Shown: positions 57,607-64,000 of the stretch, in pieces
Layout: each line of letters starts with the position of its first letter
Numbering within the stretch: the stretch's first letter is position 1
Source: Kitasatospora mediocidica KCTC 9733
GTDB lineage: Bacteria > Actinomycetota > Actinomycetes > Streptomycetales > Streptomycetaceae
Reading direction: 5' to 3'
Length of the DNA stretch: 64,000 nt
NCBI RefSeq assembly: GCF_000744225.1
Contig: NZ_JQLN01000006.1
Coordinates: 186,001-250,000, forward strand
Program-made: the position numbers and the translations under genes
Notes under the pieces: generated by a model
The model's database searches: none
Seen by the model: the letters and a program-made list of their open reading frames with translations, nothing else
Told to the model about the DNA's origin: nothing

Positions 57607-57981
57607 ATGGAACCCACGAACGACGCCGGGCGCGCGGGGCCGCCGACGGATGTGCAGGCCGTGCAGGAAGCGCATGCCGCACAGCTCGCGCAGGTCGAGC
57701 CGACCCCCGCGGCGCCCGTCGTGTCCACGGCGCCCACGGCGGCCGGGATGGCGCGCGGGGCGCTGACGGCGCTCTACGAGATCAGGATCCACACGGTGTT
57801 CGTGCTGGTCGCGGCCTCGCTCGGGCTGGGCCTGTGCGCCGTGCAGATCGAGACCGGGTGGGTCGTGGGGCTCTTCGCGGTCGTCTGGGGCGTCACCGTG
57901 ATCGCGATGATCGCGCTGGCCGCGAGGATGCTGGAGGAACGCTCCGGCAAGGGACGCCACCGCCGGGTGACGCAGAGCTGA
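57607..57981 (+). CDS. Small membrane protein of unknown function
   Basis: Protein of 124 residues. An Ala/Pro/Thr-rich soluble N-terminal half is followed by two hydrophobic segments (about residues 66-83 and 87-108) and a basic tail. The ATG follows AAGGAGG at the ideal distance. I do not recognise the family. It is divergent from the reductase gene (179 bases between) and ends at a strong bidirectional hairpin. Confidence 0.65.
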   Translation: MEPTNDAGRAGPPTDVQAVQEAHAAQLAQVEPTPAAPVVSTAPTAAGMARGALTALYEIRIHTVFVLVAASLGLGLCAVQIETGWVVGLFAVVWGVTVIAMIALAARMLEERSGKGRHRRVTQS

Positions 57982-57987
57982 AACGGA

Positions 57988-58030
57988 ACCGCTGCGGACC
58001 GTGACCGACGAGGTCGCGGTCCGCAGCGGT
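57988..58030. terminator. Bidirectional hairpin between convergent genes
   Basis: Two 19-base arms (57988-58006 and 58012-58030) pair at 18 of 19 positions around a five-base loop. The hairpin lies just after the membrane-protein stop and 28 bases beyond the stop of the convergent acyl-CoA dehydrogenase, so it can serve both. Confidence 0.8.
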
Positions 58031-58057
58031 GTAGTGCCCTGCGGTGCGGTGTACGGA

Positions 58058-59782
58058 CTACGGCTGCATCTCGTACGCGCCGGAGATCGCCGCGACCTGC
58101 TCCCAGAGCCGCTCGGCGCGCTCGGCGTCGGCCACCGGGCGGCGGACGTGGGCCAGCGCCCAGGCGGCCTGCTCCTCGGTGGCGGAGGCCTTGCCGTGCA
58201 GCTCGGTGGCGTGCGCTGAGAAGTCCCGGACCAGCACGTCGAAGATCCCGTCCAGCAGGTCGCCGTCCAGGCCGATCAGCTCGGCCTGCTCCAGGATCAG
58301 CTGGCCGTAGACGACCAGTGCGAAGAGCTGGCCGATCTCCAGCAGGAAGTCCAGGTCCTGCTGCTGCGCCTGGTCGGGGGCGTGGGCGAGCAGCAGCGCG
58401 CACAGGCCGTCGGCCTGCTCGCGGAAGCGCGCCACGTTCGGCACCCCGGCGTGCGCGTCGTACGCGGTCCGCCAGTCGTGGAAGCGGATCGCGCCCAGGC
58501 CCCGGGCCGGGCCCTGCTGGAAGAGGAAGGTGTCGTCCGCGGCGTCGGTGCGGGTGGGCACCGCCGGGTACTCGGCGGGCGCGAACAGGTAGTTGCCCAT
58601 GAACTTGAGGATCAGCGCCAGGTTGACGTGGACGGTGCCCTCCAGCTTCGGCAGGCCGCGGATGTCGCGCGCGGCCTTGTCGAAGTAGGTGTCCGCCTCG
58701 AAGCCCTTGGCCGCGATGACGTCCCACATCAGGTCGATGACCTTCTCGCCCTCGGTGGTGACCTTCATCTTGGTCATCGGGTTGAAGAGCAGGTAGCGGC
58801 GGTCCTCGGGGGAGGCCGAGCGGAAGTAGTCCACGGCGCGGTCGCTGAACAGCTTCATCGCATTCAGGCGGGCGTAGGCGTCGGTCAACTCCCGGCGCAC
58901 GTGCGGGAAGTCGGTGACCTTCTTGCCGTACAGCACGCGGTTGTGGGCGTGCGTGACGGCCTCGTACATCGCGTGCTCGCAGATGCCCACCGAGGCGGTG
59001 CAGAGGTTGAACTTGCCGACGTTGACGGTGTTCAGCGCGGCGTCGAAGGCGGCCTTGCCGGTGTGCAGCACGTCCTCGGCGGTGACCGGGTAGTCCTCCA
59101 GGCGGAACTCGCTGACGTACATCTGCGAGTTCACCACGTTCTTCACCAGGTGGTAGGCCGGGTGCCGGCTGTCGGCGGCGAAGAAGACGTAGCCCTCGGG
59201 GCCCTCGACGTCGGAGCGGCGGCCGAAGACCGAGACCAGGCCTGCCACGTTGCCGTTGCCGATGTAGTACTTGGAGCCGTTGGCGCGGAAGCCGCCCTCG
59301 CCGTCCGGGGTCAGGATCAGGTCGGTCGAGTAGATGTCGGCGCCGTGGGTACGCTCGGACAGACCGAAGGCCATCACGTGACCCTCCGTCAGAAGCTTGG
59401 CGGCGCGGGCCCGCAGGGCCTCGTTCTCGCTCTGCCAGACCGGGCCCAGGCCCAGGATGGTGACCTGCCAGGTGTACCAGTAGCCGAGGCCGTAGAAGCC
59501 CAGGATCTCGTTCAGCGCGGCGTTGCGGGAGGTGTCCCAGCGCTTCGCGGCGTCCCCGTCGGCCTGCTCGGCCGGGGTCAGGAAGGCGGCGAACAGGCCT
59601 TCCTTGGCAGCGAATTCGAGGAAGTCGCCGTACCAGGACCGGTCGATGTAGGTGTCGATCAGCGCCTTCTTGCCGCGCGACTCGAACCAGTCGACGGTGG
59701 CCCGCAGCAGGCGGCGGGTCGGCTCGTCGAACTGCGTGGGGTCGAAGGTGCGGGGGTTGAACAGCAGGGATTCGGCCATCAT
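58058..59782 (-). CDS. Acyl-CoA dehydrogenase family protein
   Basis: Flavoprotein of 574 residues, longer than standard enzymes (about 380) because of an extended N-terminus and a C-terminal helical region. The middle domain has AFGLSERTHGADIYSTDLIL and YYIGNGNVAGLVSVFGRRSD. The helical domain has NVGKFNLCTASVGICEHAMYEA and RVLYGKKVTDFPHVRREL. It probably oxidises an acyl-CoA using FAD and passes electrons to ETF. Two ATG codons (59782, 59779) stand together with a weak upstream site. It follows the PadR gene by 50 bases in the same direction, so both are likely under the operator at 60385. Confidence 0.88.
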   Translation of the reverse strand: MMAESLLFNPRTFDPTQFDEPTRRLLRATVDWFESRGKKALIDTYIDRSWYGDFLEFAAKEGLFAAFLTPAEQADGDAAKRWDTSRNAALNEILGFYGLGYWYTWQVTILGLGPVWQSENEALRARAAKLLTEGHVMAFGLSERTHGADIYSTDLILTPDGEGGFRANGSKYYIGNGNVAGLVSVFGRRSDVEGPEGYVFFAADSRHPAYHLVKNVVNSQMYVSEFRLEDYPVTAEDVLHTGKAAFDAALNTVNVGKFNLCTASVGICEHAMYEAVTHAHNRVLYGKKVTDFPHVRRELTDAYARLNAMKLFSDRAVDYFRSASPEDRRYLLFNPMTKMKVTTEGEKVIDLMWDVIAAKGFEADTYFDKAARDIRGLPKLEGTVHVNLALILKFMGNYLFAPAEYPAVPTRTDAADDTFLFQQGPARGLGAIRFHDWRTAYDAHAGVPNVARFREQADGLCALLLAHAPDQAQQQDLDFLLEIGQLFALVVYGQLILEQAELIGLDGDLLDGIFDVLVRDFSAHATELHGKASATEEQAAWALAHVRRPVADAERAERLWEQVAAISGAYEMQP

Positions 59783-59832
59783 GAGTCCAAGGGGTGTGGA
59801 GTGAGGGTCAGTTGCCTGAGGTCTGAGGTGGT

Positions 59833-60375
59833 TCAGTGGCTGAGCTTGTGCAGCGTGACGAGGACGTCGTCCAGCCAGGCCAGCGTCATCCGCTCGTACT
59901 CGATGCCGCCGCGCAGCACCACGTGCTGGAGCTGCTGCTGGACGTCGAGTGACTCGAGATCGGGGAAGTCCCGCTGCTCACCCGCGAGATACCGGTCGAG
60001 CAGCTCGGCGTGCGCGGTGCGGTGGCGCTCCACCTCGGGGATCAGCGCGGCCGGGTCGTCGAACGCCGCGGCGCGGATCCGGACCGCCATCTCGTGGCGG
60101 ACCGACTCGGGCTGGACGGGCTCGCGCAGCCAGGCGGCGAGCGCGGTGCGGCCCGGCTCGGCGGCCGAGTAGATCTTCTTGTCCGGTCTGGCGCTCTGTG
60201 CGGTCAGCTCGACGGCCAGCCAGCCGTCGGCCTCCATCCGGCCCAGCACGCGGTAGATCTGCTGGTGCGTGGCGGTCCAGAACCGTCCGATGGAGCGGTC
60301 GAAGCGCCGGGCCAGCTCGTAGCCGGAACCGGGCTGCTCCAGCAGGGAGACGAGGATCGCGTACTCAAGCGCCAT
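59833..60375 (-). CDS. PadR family transcriptional regulator
   Basis: Regulator of 180 residues. The winged helix covers the first 80 residues: MALEYAILVSLLEQPGSGYELARRFD, then WTATHQQIYRVLGRMEADGWL. The C-terminal region is the usual Vir_act_alpha helical dimerisation domain. The ATG at 60375 lies nine bases from a perfect 13-base-arm inverted repeat that is almost certainly its operator. It precedes the acyl-CoA dehydrogenase in the same direction and probably represses both. Phenolic or lipid-type ligands are usual for the family. Confidence 0.9.
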   Translation of the reverse strand: MALEYAILVSLLEQPGSGYELARRFDRSIGRFWTATHQQIYRVLGRMEADGWLAVELTAQSARPDKKIYSAAEPGRTALAAWLREPVQPESVRHEMAVRIRAAAFDDPAALIPEVERHRTAHAELLDRYLAGEQRDFPDLESLDVQQQLQHVVLRGGIEYERMTLAWLDDVLVTLHKLSH

Positions 60376-60384
60376 GGCCCACAG

Positions 60385-60412
60385 CTTGCTATGCAACGAG
60401 TTGCATAGCAAG
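60385..60412. promoter_or_regulatory. PadR operator: perfect 13-base inverted repeat
   Basis: CTTGCTATGCAAC and its exact complement GTTGCATAGCAAG are separated by two bases. The inner part (ATGCAAC...GTTGCAT) resembles known PadR sites. It lies just upstream of the PadR start, covering the likely promoter of the PadR-dehydrogenase unit, and 58 bases from the end of the PIG-L gene. Confidence 0.85.
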
Positions 60413-60469
60413 GGGGCCGAGGCGGCGTGAGACGCAGGTCACGGTCGGTGTCCGGCCTGGTGGCGGGGC

Positions 60470-61213
60470 TCAGAAGCGCAGCGGGAGCACCTCGAAGGAG
60501 GCGGCGAAGGGGACCCCGAGCCGGCTGCCGGTGGCGCGGCCCATCGACTCCAGGAAGCCCTCGGCGTCCGCCATGCTCCCGCCCAGTCCGGCCAGGTAGG
60601 CCTGGTGCGCCTTGAGCGAGGCGACGCCGGCGGCGAAGAACTCGGTGGTGTCCACCGCGTGCCGGGCCTGCGGGGAGCCCAGCGCCCAGAGCTGGCGGAC
60701 GCCGTCCCACGGCTCGTGGCCCTGGGCCGTCAGGTCGGGGAAGACCCAGCGGTTGCCCGCGTCCCGGATGGCGTCCAGGGTGGCCCGGCCCGCCGCGATG
60801 TGGTCGGCCTGGTTGGGGAAGGTGCCGCCGTAGGTGTCGCGGAAGTTGCAGGTGATCACGATCTCCGGGCGGTGCCGGCGGATCACCCGGGAGATGTCGC
60901 GGCGCAGCGCCAGGCCGTAGTCCAGTACGCCGTCCGGGTGGCCCAGGAACTCGACGGTGTCCACCCCGACCAGCGCGGCCGAGGTGATCTGCTCGGCCTC
61001 GCGCACCGGACGGCAGCGCTCCGGCTCCATCGAGTCGATGCCGGCCTCGCCGCTGGTGACCATCGCGTAGACGACCGTCTTGCCCTGCGAGGTCCAGCGC
61101 GCGACGGCCGCCGCGGCGCCGTACTCCATGTCGTCCGGATGGGCGACGACCGCCAGGGCCCGCTCCCAGTCCTCGTCCAGGGGTTCGAACGGCGCCGGGG
61201 CCTGTTCCGTCAT
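60470..61213 (-). CDS. PIG-L family (LmbE-like) deacetylase
   Basis: Predicted zinc N-deacetylase of 247 residues. The metal motif is VVAHPDDMEYGAAA near residue 22; GHPDGVLDYGLALRRDISRV and FPNQADHIAAGRATLDAI provide the later conserved sites. The first 15 residues are acidic. Relatives act on N-acetylglucosaminyl-inositol (MshB), on bacillithiol precursors (BshB) or on antibiotics; the length here is shorter than MshB. It is probably the last gene of the liv-methyltransferase operon, 42 bases after the methyltransferase stop. It is unlike the other PIG-L protein at 19433 outside the motif. Confidence 0.85.
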   Translation of the reverse strand: MTEQAPAPFEPLDEDWERALAVVAHPDDMEYGAAAAVARWTSQGKTVVYAMVTSGEAGIDSMEPERCRPVREAEQITSAALVGVDTVEFLGHPDGVLDYGLALRRDISRVIRRHRPEIVITCNFRDTYGGTFPNQADHIAAGRATLDAIRDAGNRWVFPDLTAQGHEPWDGVRQLWALGSPQARHAVDTTEFFAAGVASLKAHQAYLAGLGGSMADAEGFLESMGRATGSRLGVPFAASFEVLPLRF

Positions 61214-61255
61214 GGGGAGGTCCTTCCCAGATGGTGATCAGGTGTTGATCATCCG

Positions 61256-62071
61256 TCAGGCCACTGTAGCCACGCCGTTCTCCCGCGCCGGCATCCGCGC
61301 CGAGGTGGACACCAGGGAGTACGAGAGCGCGCTGAACCCCGGTCGGCGCACCAGCTCGCGGAACCGGGTCAGCTCGTCGAGGGTCAGGCCGGCCGCCAGC
61401 AGCCGGTCCTGGAGCTGGCGGGAGTTGATCTCGTGCAGCCGGGCCCCGCCGTCGCCCGTCCAGCTCTCGGCGTGCACGGTGGTGTGCACCTCCCGCAGGC
61501 CGAGCGCGGTCATCGCGGCGGGCGCGCGGTGCGCCCAGTGCAGGTCGGCGCCCAGCGCGCCGAGCACGTCGAGGATGCCCTCGACGACCCGGGCGAAGAG
61601 CGCCCGCTGCTCCGGGGCGAGCTCGCAGAGCACCGTCAGCGGGCTGCGGTCGAACTCCTCGACGAGCAGCACGCCGCCCGGCCGCAGCGCGCCGACCAGG
61701 GCGGCCAGCACCTCGTGCCGCTCGGGCAGGTGCAGCAGGACCAGGCGGGCGTGGATCAGGTCGAATCCGCCGCCCGGCGGTTCCTCGTGGCGCACGTCGT
61801 GCCGGCGCAGCTCCAGGTTGGCGGCCTCGCCCCGGAACCGGGCCGGGTCGATGTCGGTGGCGATCACCCGCCCCTGCGGGCCGACCCGCTGCGCGAGCAG
61901 TCGCGCGATCGAGCCGCCGCCCGCGCCGACCTCCCAGCAGCGGGCCCCGGGCGCCAGTTTGAGGGCGTCCAGTCGGCGGGCTGTGATCGGGTCCAGGAAG
62001 GCCTCCAGGACGGCGAGTTGGACCTCGGCGTCGGCGGCGCGGTTGTCGAAGGCGTACGTGGAGTCGGGCAT
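61256..62071 (-). CDS. Class I SAM-dependent methyltransferase
   Basis: Cytoplasmic methyltransferase of 271 residues. Motif I is CWEVGAGGGSIARLLAQRVG, motif II includes VIATDIDPARF, and FDLIHARLVLLHLPER with ALRPGGVLLVEEFD gives the later motifs. The C-terminal region resembles small-molecule rather than nucleic-acid methyltransferases. Its ATG overlaps the stop of the upstream ABC ATPase gene by one base (TGATG), so it is translated with the transporter. The substrate is unknown; the coupling suggests it modifies the transported compound. Confidence 0.85.
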   Translation of the reverse strand: MPDSTYAFDNRAADAEVQLAVLEAFLDPITARRLDALKLAPGARCWEVGAGGGSIARLLAQRVGPQGRVIATDIDPARFRGEAANLELRRHDVRHEEPPGGGFDLIHARLVLLHLPERHEVLAALVGALRPGGVLLVEEFDRSPLTVLCELAPEQRALFARVVEGILDVLGALGADLHWAHRAPAAMTALGLREVHTTVHAESWTGDGGARLHEINSRQLQDRLLAAGLTLDELTRFRELVRRPGFSALSYSLVSTSARMPARENGVATVA

Positions 62072-62802
62072 CAGGGGGTGGCCTCCAAGCCGGTGACGGG
62101 GACGGGGGAGAGCGCGGCGAGCAGGGCGGCGGGGTCGGCGCGGGCGGCGGCGCCGTCCTGGGCGGCGGTGATCCGGCCCGCGGTCAGCACGGTCAGCCGG
62201 TCCGCCACCGAGGCGGCCAGCCGCAGCTGCGGGGCCGCGAGCAGGACGGTCAGACCGTCGTCGGCCAGCCTCCTGGTCAGCTGGAGGACCTCGTCGGCGA
62301 GGTCGGGCGCCAGGCCCTCGGTCGGCTCGTCCAGGAGCAGCAGTCGCGGCTGGCCGAGCAGGGCCCGGGCCAGCGCGAGCATCTGCTGTTCGCCGCCGGA
62401 GAGCCGACCGCCCGGCTGCGAGCGCCGCTCGTCCAGCCGGGGGAGCAGCCGCAGGACGGCCTGCGGGGTCCACGGCGCGGCCTGCCCACGCGGGCGGCGG
62501 TGCGCCAGCGCCAGGTGCTCGGCCACGGTGAGCCGGGCGAAGACCCGCCGGCCCTGCGGCACCAGGCCCACGCCGGCCCGGGCGATCCGGTGCGGCGGTT
62601 GTCCGTCGAGTCGTCGGCCGGCCAGCGTGACGCTGCCCCGGGACGGGCGGAGCAGGCCGGCGACGGTGTGCAGCAGGGTGGTCTTGCCGGCGCCGTTGTG
62701 CCCGAGGACGGCGTGCACGCTGCCCTCGGTGAGGGTGAGGTCGATCCCGTGCAGCACCGTGCCGCCACCGTGGCCGGCGCTCAGGCTCTCGATCTCCAGC
62801 AT
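62071..62802 (-). CDS. livF: Branched-chain amino-acid-type ABC transporter ATPase (LivF-like)
   Basis: Cytoplasmic ATPase of 243 residues. Walker A is LGHNGAGKTTLLHTVAG, the signature is RLSGGEQQMLALARAL and Walker B is LLLLDEPTEGLAPDLADEV. GRRVFARLTVAEHL is typical of LivF/UrtE. The ATG at 62802 has GGGAG at a good distance; a GTG at 62808 overlaps the livG stop (GTGA) and is an alternative. The substrate class is amino acids, amides or urea by family; nothing here narrows it. Confidence 0.88.
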   Translation of the reverse strand: MLEIESLSAGHGGGTVLHGIDLTLTEGSVHAVLGHNGAGKTTLLHTVAGLLRPSRGSVTLAGRRLDGQPPHRIARAGVGLVPQGRRVFARLTVAEHLALAHRRPRGQAAPWTPQAVLRLLPRLDERRSQPGGRLSGGEQQMLALARALLGQPRLLLLDEPTEGLAPDLADEVLQLTRRLADDGLTVLLAAPQLRLAASVADRLTVLTAGRITAAQDGAAARADPAALLAALSPVPVTGLEATP

Positions 62803-62804
62803 CG

Positions 62805-63554
62805 TCACAGCTCCCGGGCGCCGAGGTAGACCGCCCGCACCGCGGGGTCGGCGCCGACGGCGGCGGGGGTGCCGTGCGCCAGGACGCGGCCCTCGTGCAG
62901 CACGGTGACCAGGCCCGCCAGTGCGCCGACGAAGGCCAGGTCGTGCTCGACCAACAGCAGGGACACCTCGGCCGGGAGCTCTGCGAGAACGGCCACCAAC
63001 CGGGCGGACTCGGTGTCGGTCAGTCCGGCCGCGGGCTCGTCCAGCAGGAGCAGTCGGGGCCGGCCCGCCAGCGCGGCCGCCAGTTCGACCAACCGCCGCT
63101 GTCCGTGCGAGAGTTCGCCCGCCTGCTGGTCGGCCAGGTCGGCGGCGCCGACCCGGTCGAGCCAGTCCAGGCAGCGCGTGCGCAACGCGCGGTAGCGGCC
63201 CGGCCGCCAGAGTCCGCGTTCGGCCGCCCGTGGCCAGGCCGCCAGCGCGACGTTGTCCAGCGCCGTCAACGAGTCGGCGACGGCCGGCTGTTGGAAGGTG
63301 CGGGCGATACCGGCCCGGGCCCGGCGGGCCGGCCCGGCGGCGCCGAGGTCGCGGCCGTCCAGGAGGATCCGGCCGGCCGAGGGGCGGGTGGTGCCGGCGA
63401 TCAGGGCGAGCAGGGTGGACTTGCCCGCGCCGTTGGGCCCGATCACGGCGTGCCGCTCACCGTCGCGGATGGCGAGGTCGACGCGGTCGACGGCGGTCAG
63501 CGGGCCGTAGCGGCGGCTCACCGCGGTCAGGGCGAGCAGCGGGGCGGGGCTCAC
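62805..63554 (-). CDS. livG: Branched-chain amino-acid-type ABC transporter ATPase (LivG-like)
   Basis: Cytoplasmic ATPase of 249 residues. Walker A is IGPNGAGKSTLLALIAG, the signature is variant (LSHGQRRLVELAAAL, His for Gly) as in LivG/UrtD proteins, Walker B is LLLLDEPAAGL and the switch His is in LLLVEHDLAFV. The C-terminus AVRAVYLGAREL is the classic LivG ending. The GTG at 63554 overlaps the livM stop by four bases, so translation is coupled. Confidence 0.9.
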   Translation of the reverse strand: MSPAPLLALTAVSRRYGPLTAVDRVDLAIRDGERHAVIGPNGAGKSTLLALIAGTTRPSAGRILLDGRDLGAAGPARRARAGIARTFQQPAVADSLTALDNVALAAWPRAAERGLWRPGRYRALRTRCLDWLDRVGAADLADQQAGELSHGQRRLVELAAALAGRPRLLLLDEPAAGLTDTESARLVAVLAELPAEVSLLLVEHDLAFVGALAGLVTVLHEGRVLAHGTPAAVGADPAVRAVYLGAREL

Positions 63555-64000
63555 CGGCCGCCTCCCGGCCGCCGGAGCCGGACGCCCGCGACGCCGTCCG
63601 GCAGCAGGTAGACCGCCGCGACGAAGAGCGCCCCGAGTAGCAGCGGGCCGTGCCCCGGCCAGCGCGCGGCGAGCTGGTCGCGGACCACCACCACCAGCAC
63701 CGCGCCCGCCAGCGCGCCCAGCGGCGAGCCGATGCCGCCGAGCACCGCGGCGAGCAGCACCAGCGAGGACGTGCCGAAGCCGACGTCGGCGGGGGAGACA
63801 TAGCTCTGCTCGGTCACCAGCAGCGCGCCGCCGAGCCCGGCCAGCGCGCCCGCCCCGGTGCAGGCGGCCAGCAGCGCGGCGCCGACCCGGTGGCCGGCGG
63901 CGCGCATCCGCTCCTCGTGGTCGCGGCTGCCGGCCAGCAGCAGCCCCAGCGGGGAGCCGAGCACCAGCACGGTCGCGCCCAGCGCGAGCGCGGTGACCAC
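63551..64000 (-). CDS. livM: Branched-chain amino-acid-type ABC permease (LivM-like), 3' part only
   Basis: Partial gene; its 5' end lies beyond the right edge, so the real start cannot be given. The 149 residues seen hold about four hydrophobic segments. RDHEERMRAAGHRVGAALLAAC corresponds to the cytoplasmic ATPase-docking loop, and SPADVGFGTSSLVLLAAVLGG is typical of LivM C-terminal halves. It is the upstream gene of the livG-livF-methyltransferase chain. Confidence 0.88.
   Translation of the reverse strand: MVTALALGATVLVLGSPLGLLLAGSRDHEERMRAAGHRVGAALLAACTGAGALAGLGGALLVTEQSYVSPADVGFGTSSLVLLAAVLGGIGSPLGALAGAVLVVVVRDQLAARWPGHGPLLLGALFVAAVYLLPDGVAGVRLRRPGGGR

Noticed and set aside
1..64000. 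Insertion sequences, prophage genes, tRNA or rRNA
   Set aside because: No transposase, integrase, phage structural gene or tRNA-like cloverleaf was noticed while reading both strands.

Overview
The window is high-GC (roughly 70-75%) DNA with strong third-position G/C bias, GTG and occasional TTG starts, leaderless promoters and twin-arginine exported enzymes. All of this fits a Streptomyces/Kitasatospora-type actinomycete chromosome arm. I see no rRNA, tRNA, CRISPR array, insertion sequence or prophage. I annotate about 58 protein genes; the last one (livM) is cut by the right edge.

Layout. 1-2.5 kb: universal stress protein, MFS transporter, GNAT acetyltransferase. 2.5-11.2 kb: a cell-surface glycan module with a GT87-type membrane glycosyltransferase, a dodecin, a methyltransferase coupled to a GT2-DUF2064 fusion, a response regulator/histidine kinase pair, a hydrolase and a dTDP-sugar-type epimerase. 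An 18-base element (CCTTACGGAAGTCGTACG) lies 50-51 bases before two of these genes, and a degenerate copy lies at the same distance before a third. 11.3-15.1 kb: SDR-DUF2867 plus MMPL transporter. 15.3-25.7 kb: exported phospholipase C, TetR/hydrolase pair, PIG-L enzyme, exported class II cholesterol oxidase-like enzyme, LysE-like exporter, SpoIIE-type phosphatase, membrane protein.

25.7-41.7 kb: the most coherent unit. A six-gene minus-strand operon encodes a sugar-binding lipoprotein, two permeases, a GH5 enzyme resembling subfamily 18 beta-mannosidases, a GH38 alpha-mannosidase and a ROK sugar kinase. A LacI repressor diverges from it, followed by a secreted GH18 enzyme, a 1,405-residue second GH38 and a small coupled gene. 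The LacI-type operators overlap or follow strong promoters on both sides. I read this as a locus for harvesting N-linked (high-mannose) glycans: outside release, import, trimming, phosphorylation.

41.8-51.2 kb: VOC proteins, fumarase, AI-2E family permease, then an aromatic-degradation pair (extradiol-like VOC enzyme, PobA-like hydroxylase) around a MarR gene with three operators; a PLP dehydratase; and a lone GTP cyclohydrolase II facing another MarR gene with two operators. 51.4-57.4 kb: secreted GH25 lysozyme, two cytochromes P450, an HNH-like lipoprotein and a ferredoxin-type reductase. 57.6-64 kb: small membrane protein, a PadR-acyl-CoA dehydrogenase unit with a perfect 13-base-arm operator, and a livM-livG-livF-methyltransferase-PIG-L operon.

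Two dispersed features stand out: short tandem repeats that start at or just after stop codons (477, 8291, 26770, 36692), and a TGACG-N3-CGTCA palindrome present five times, three of them inside the GH38 genes. All functional assignments rest on motifs read by eye; none was checked by a database search.
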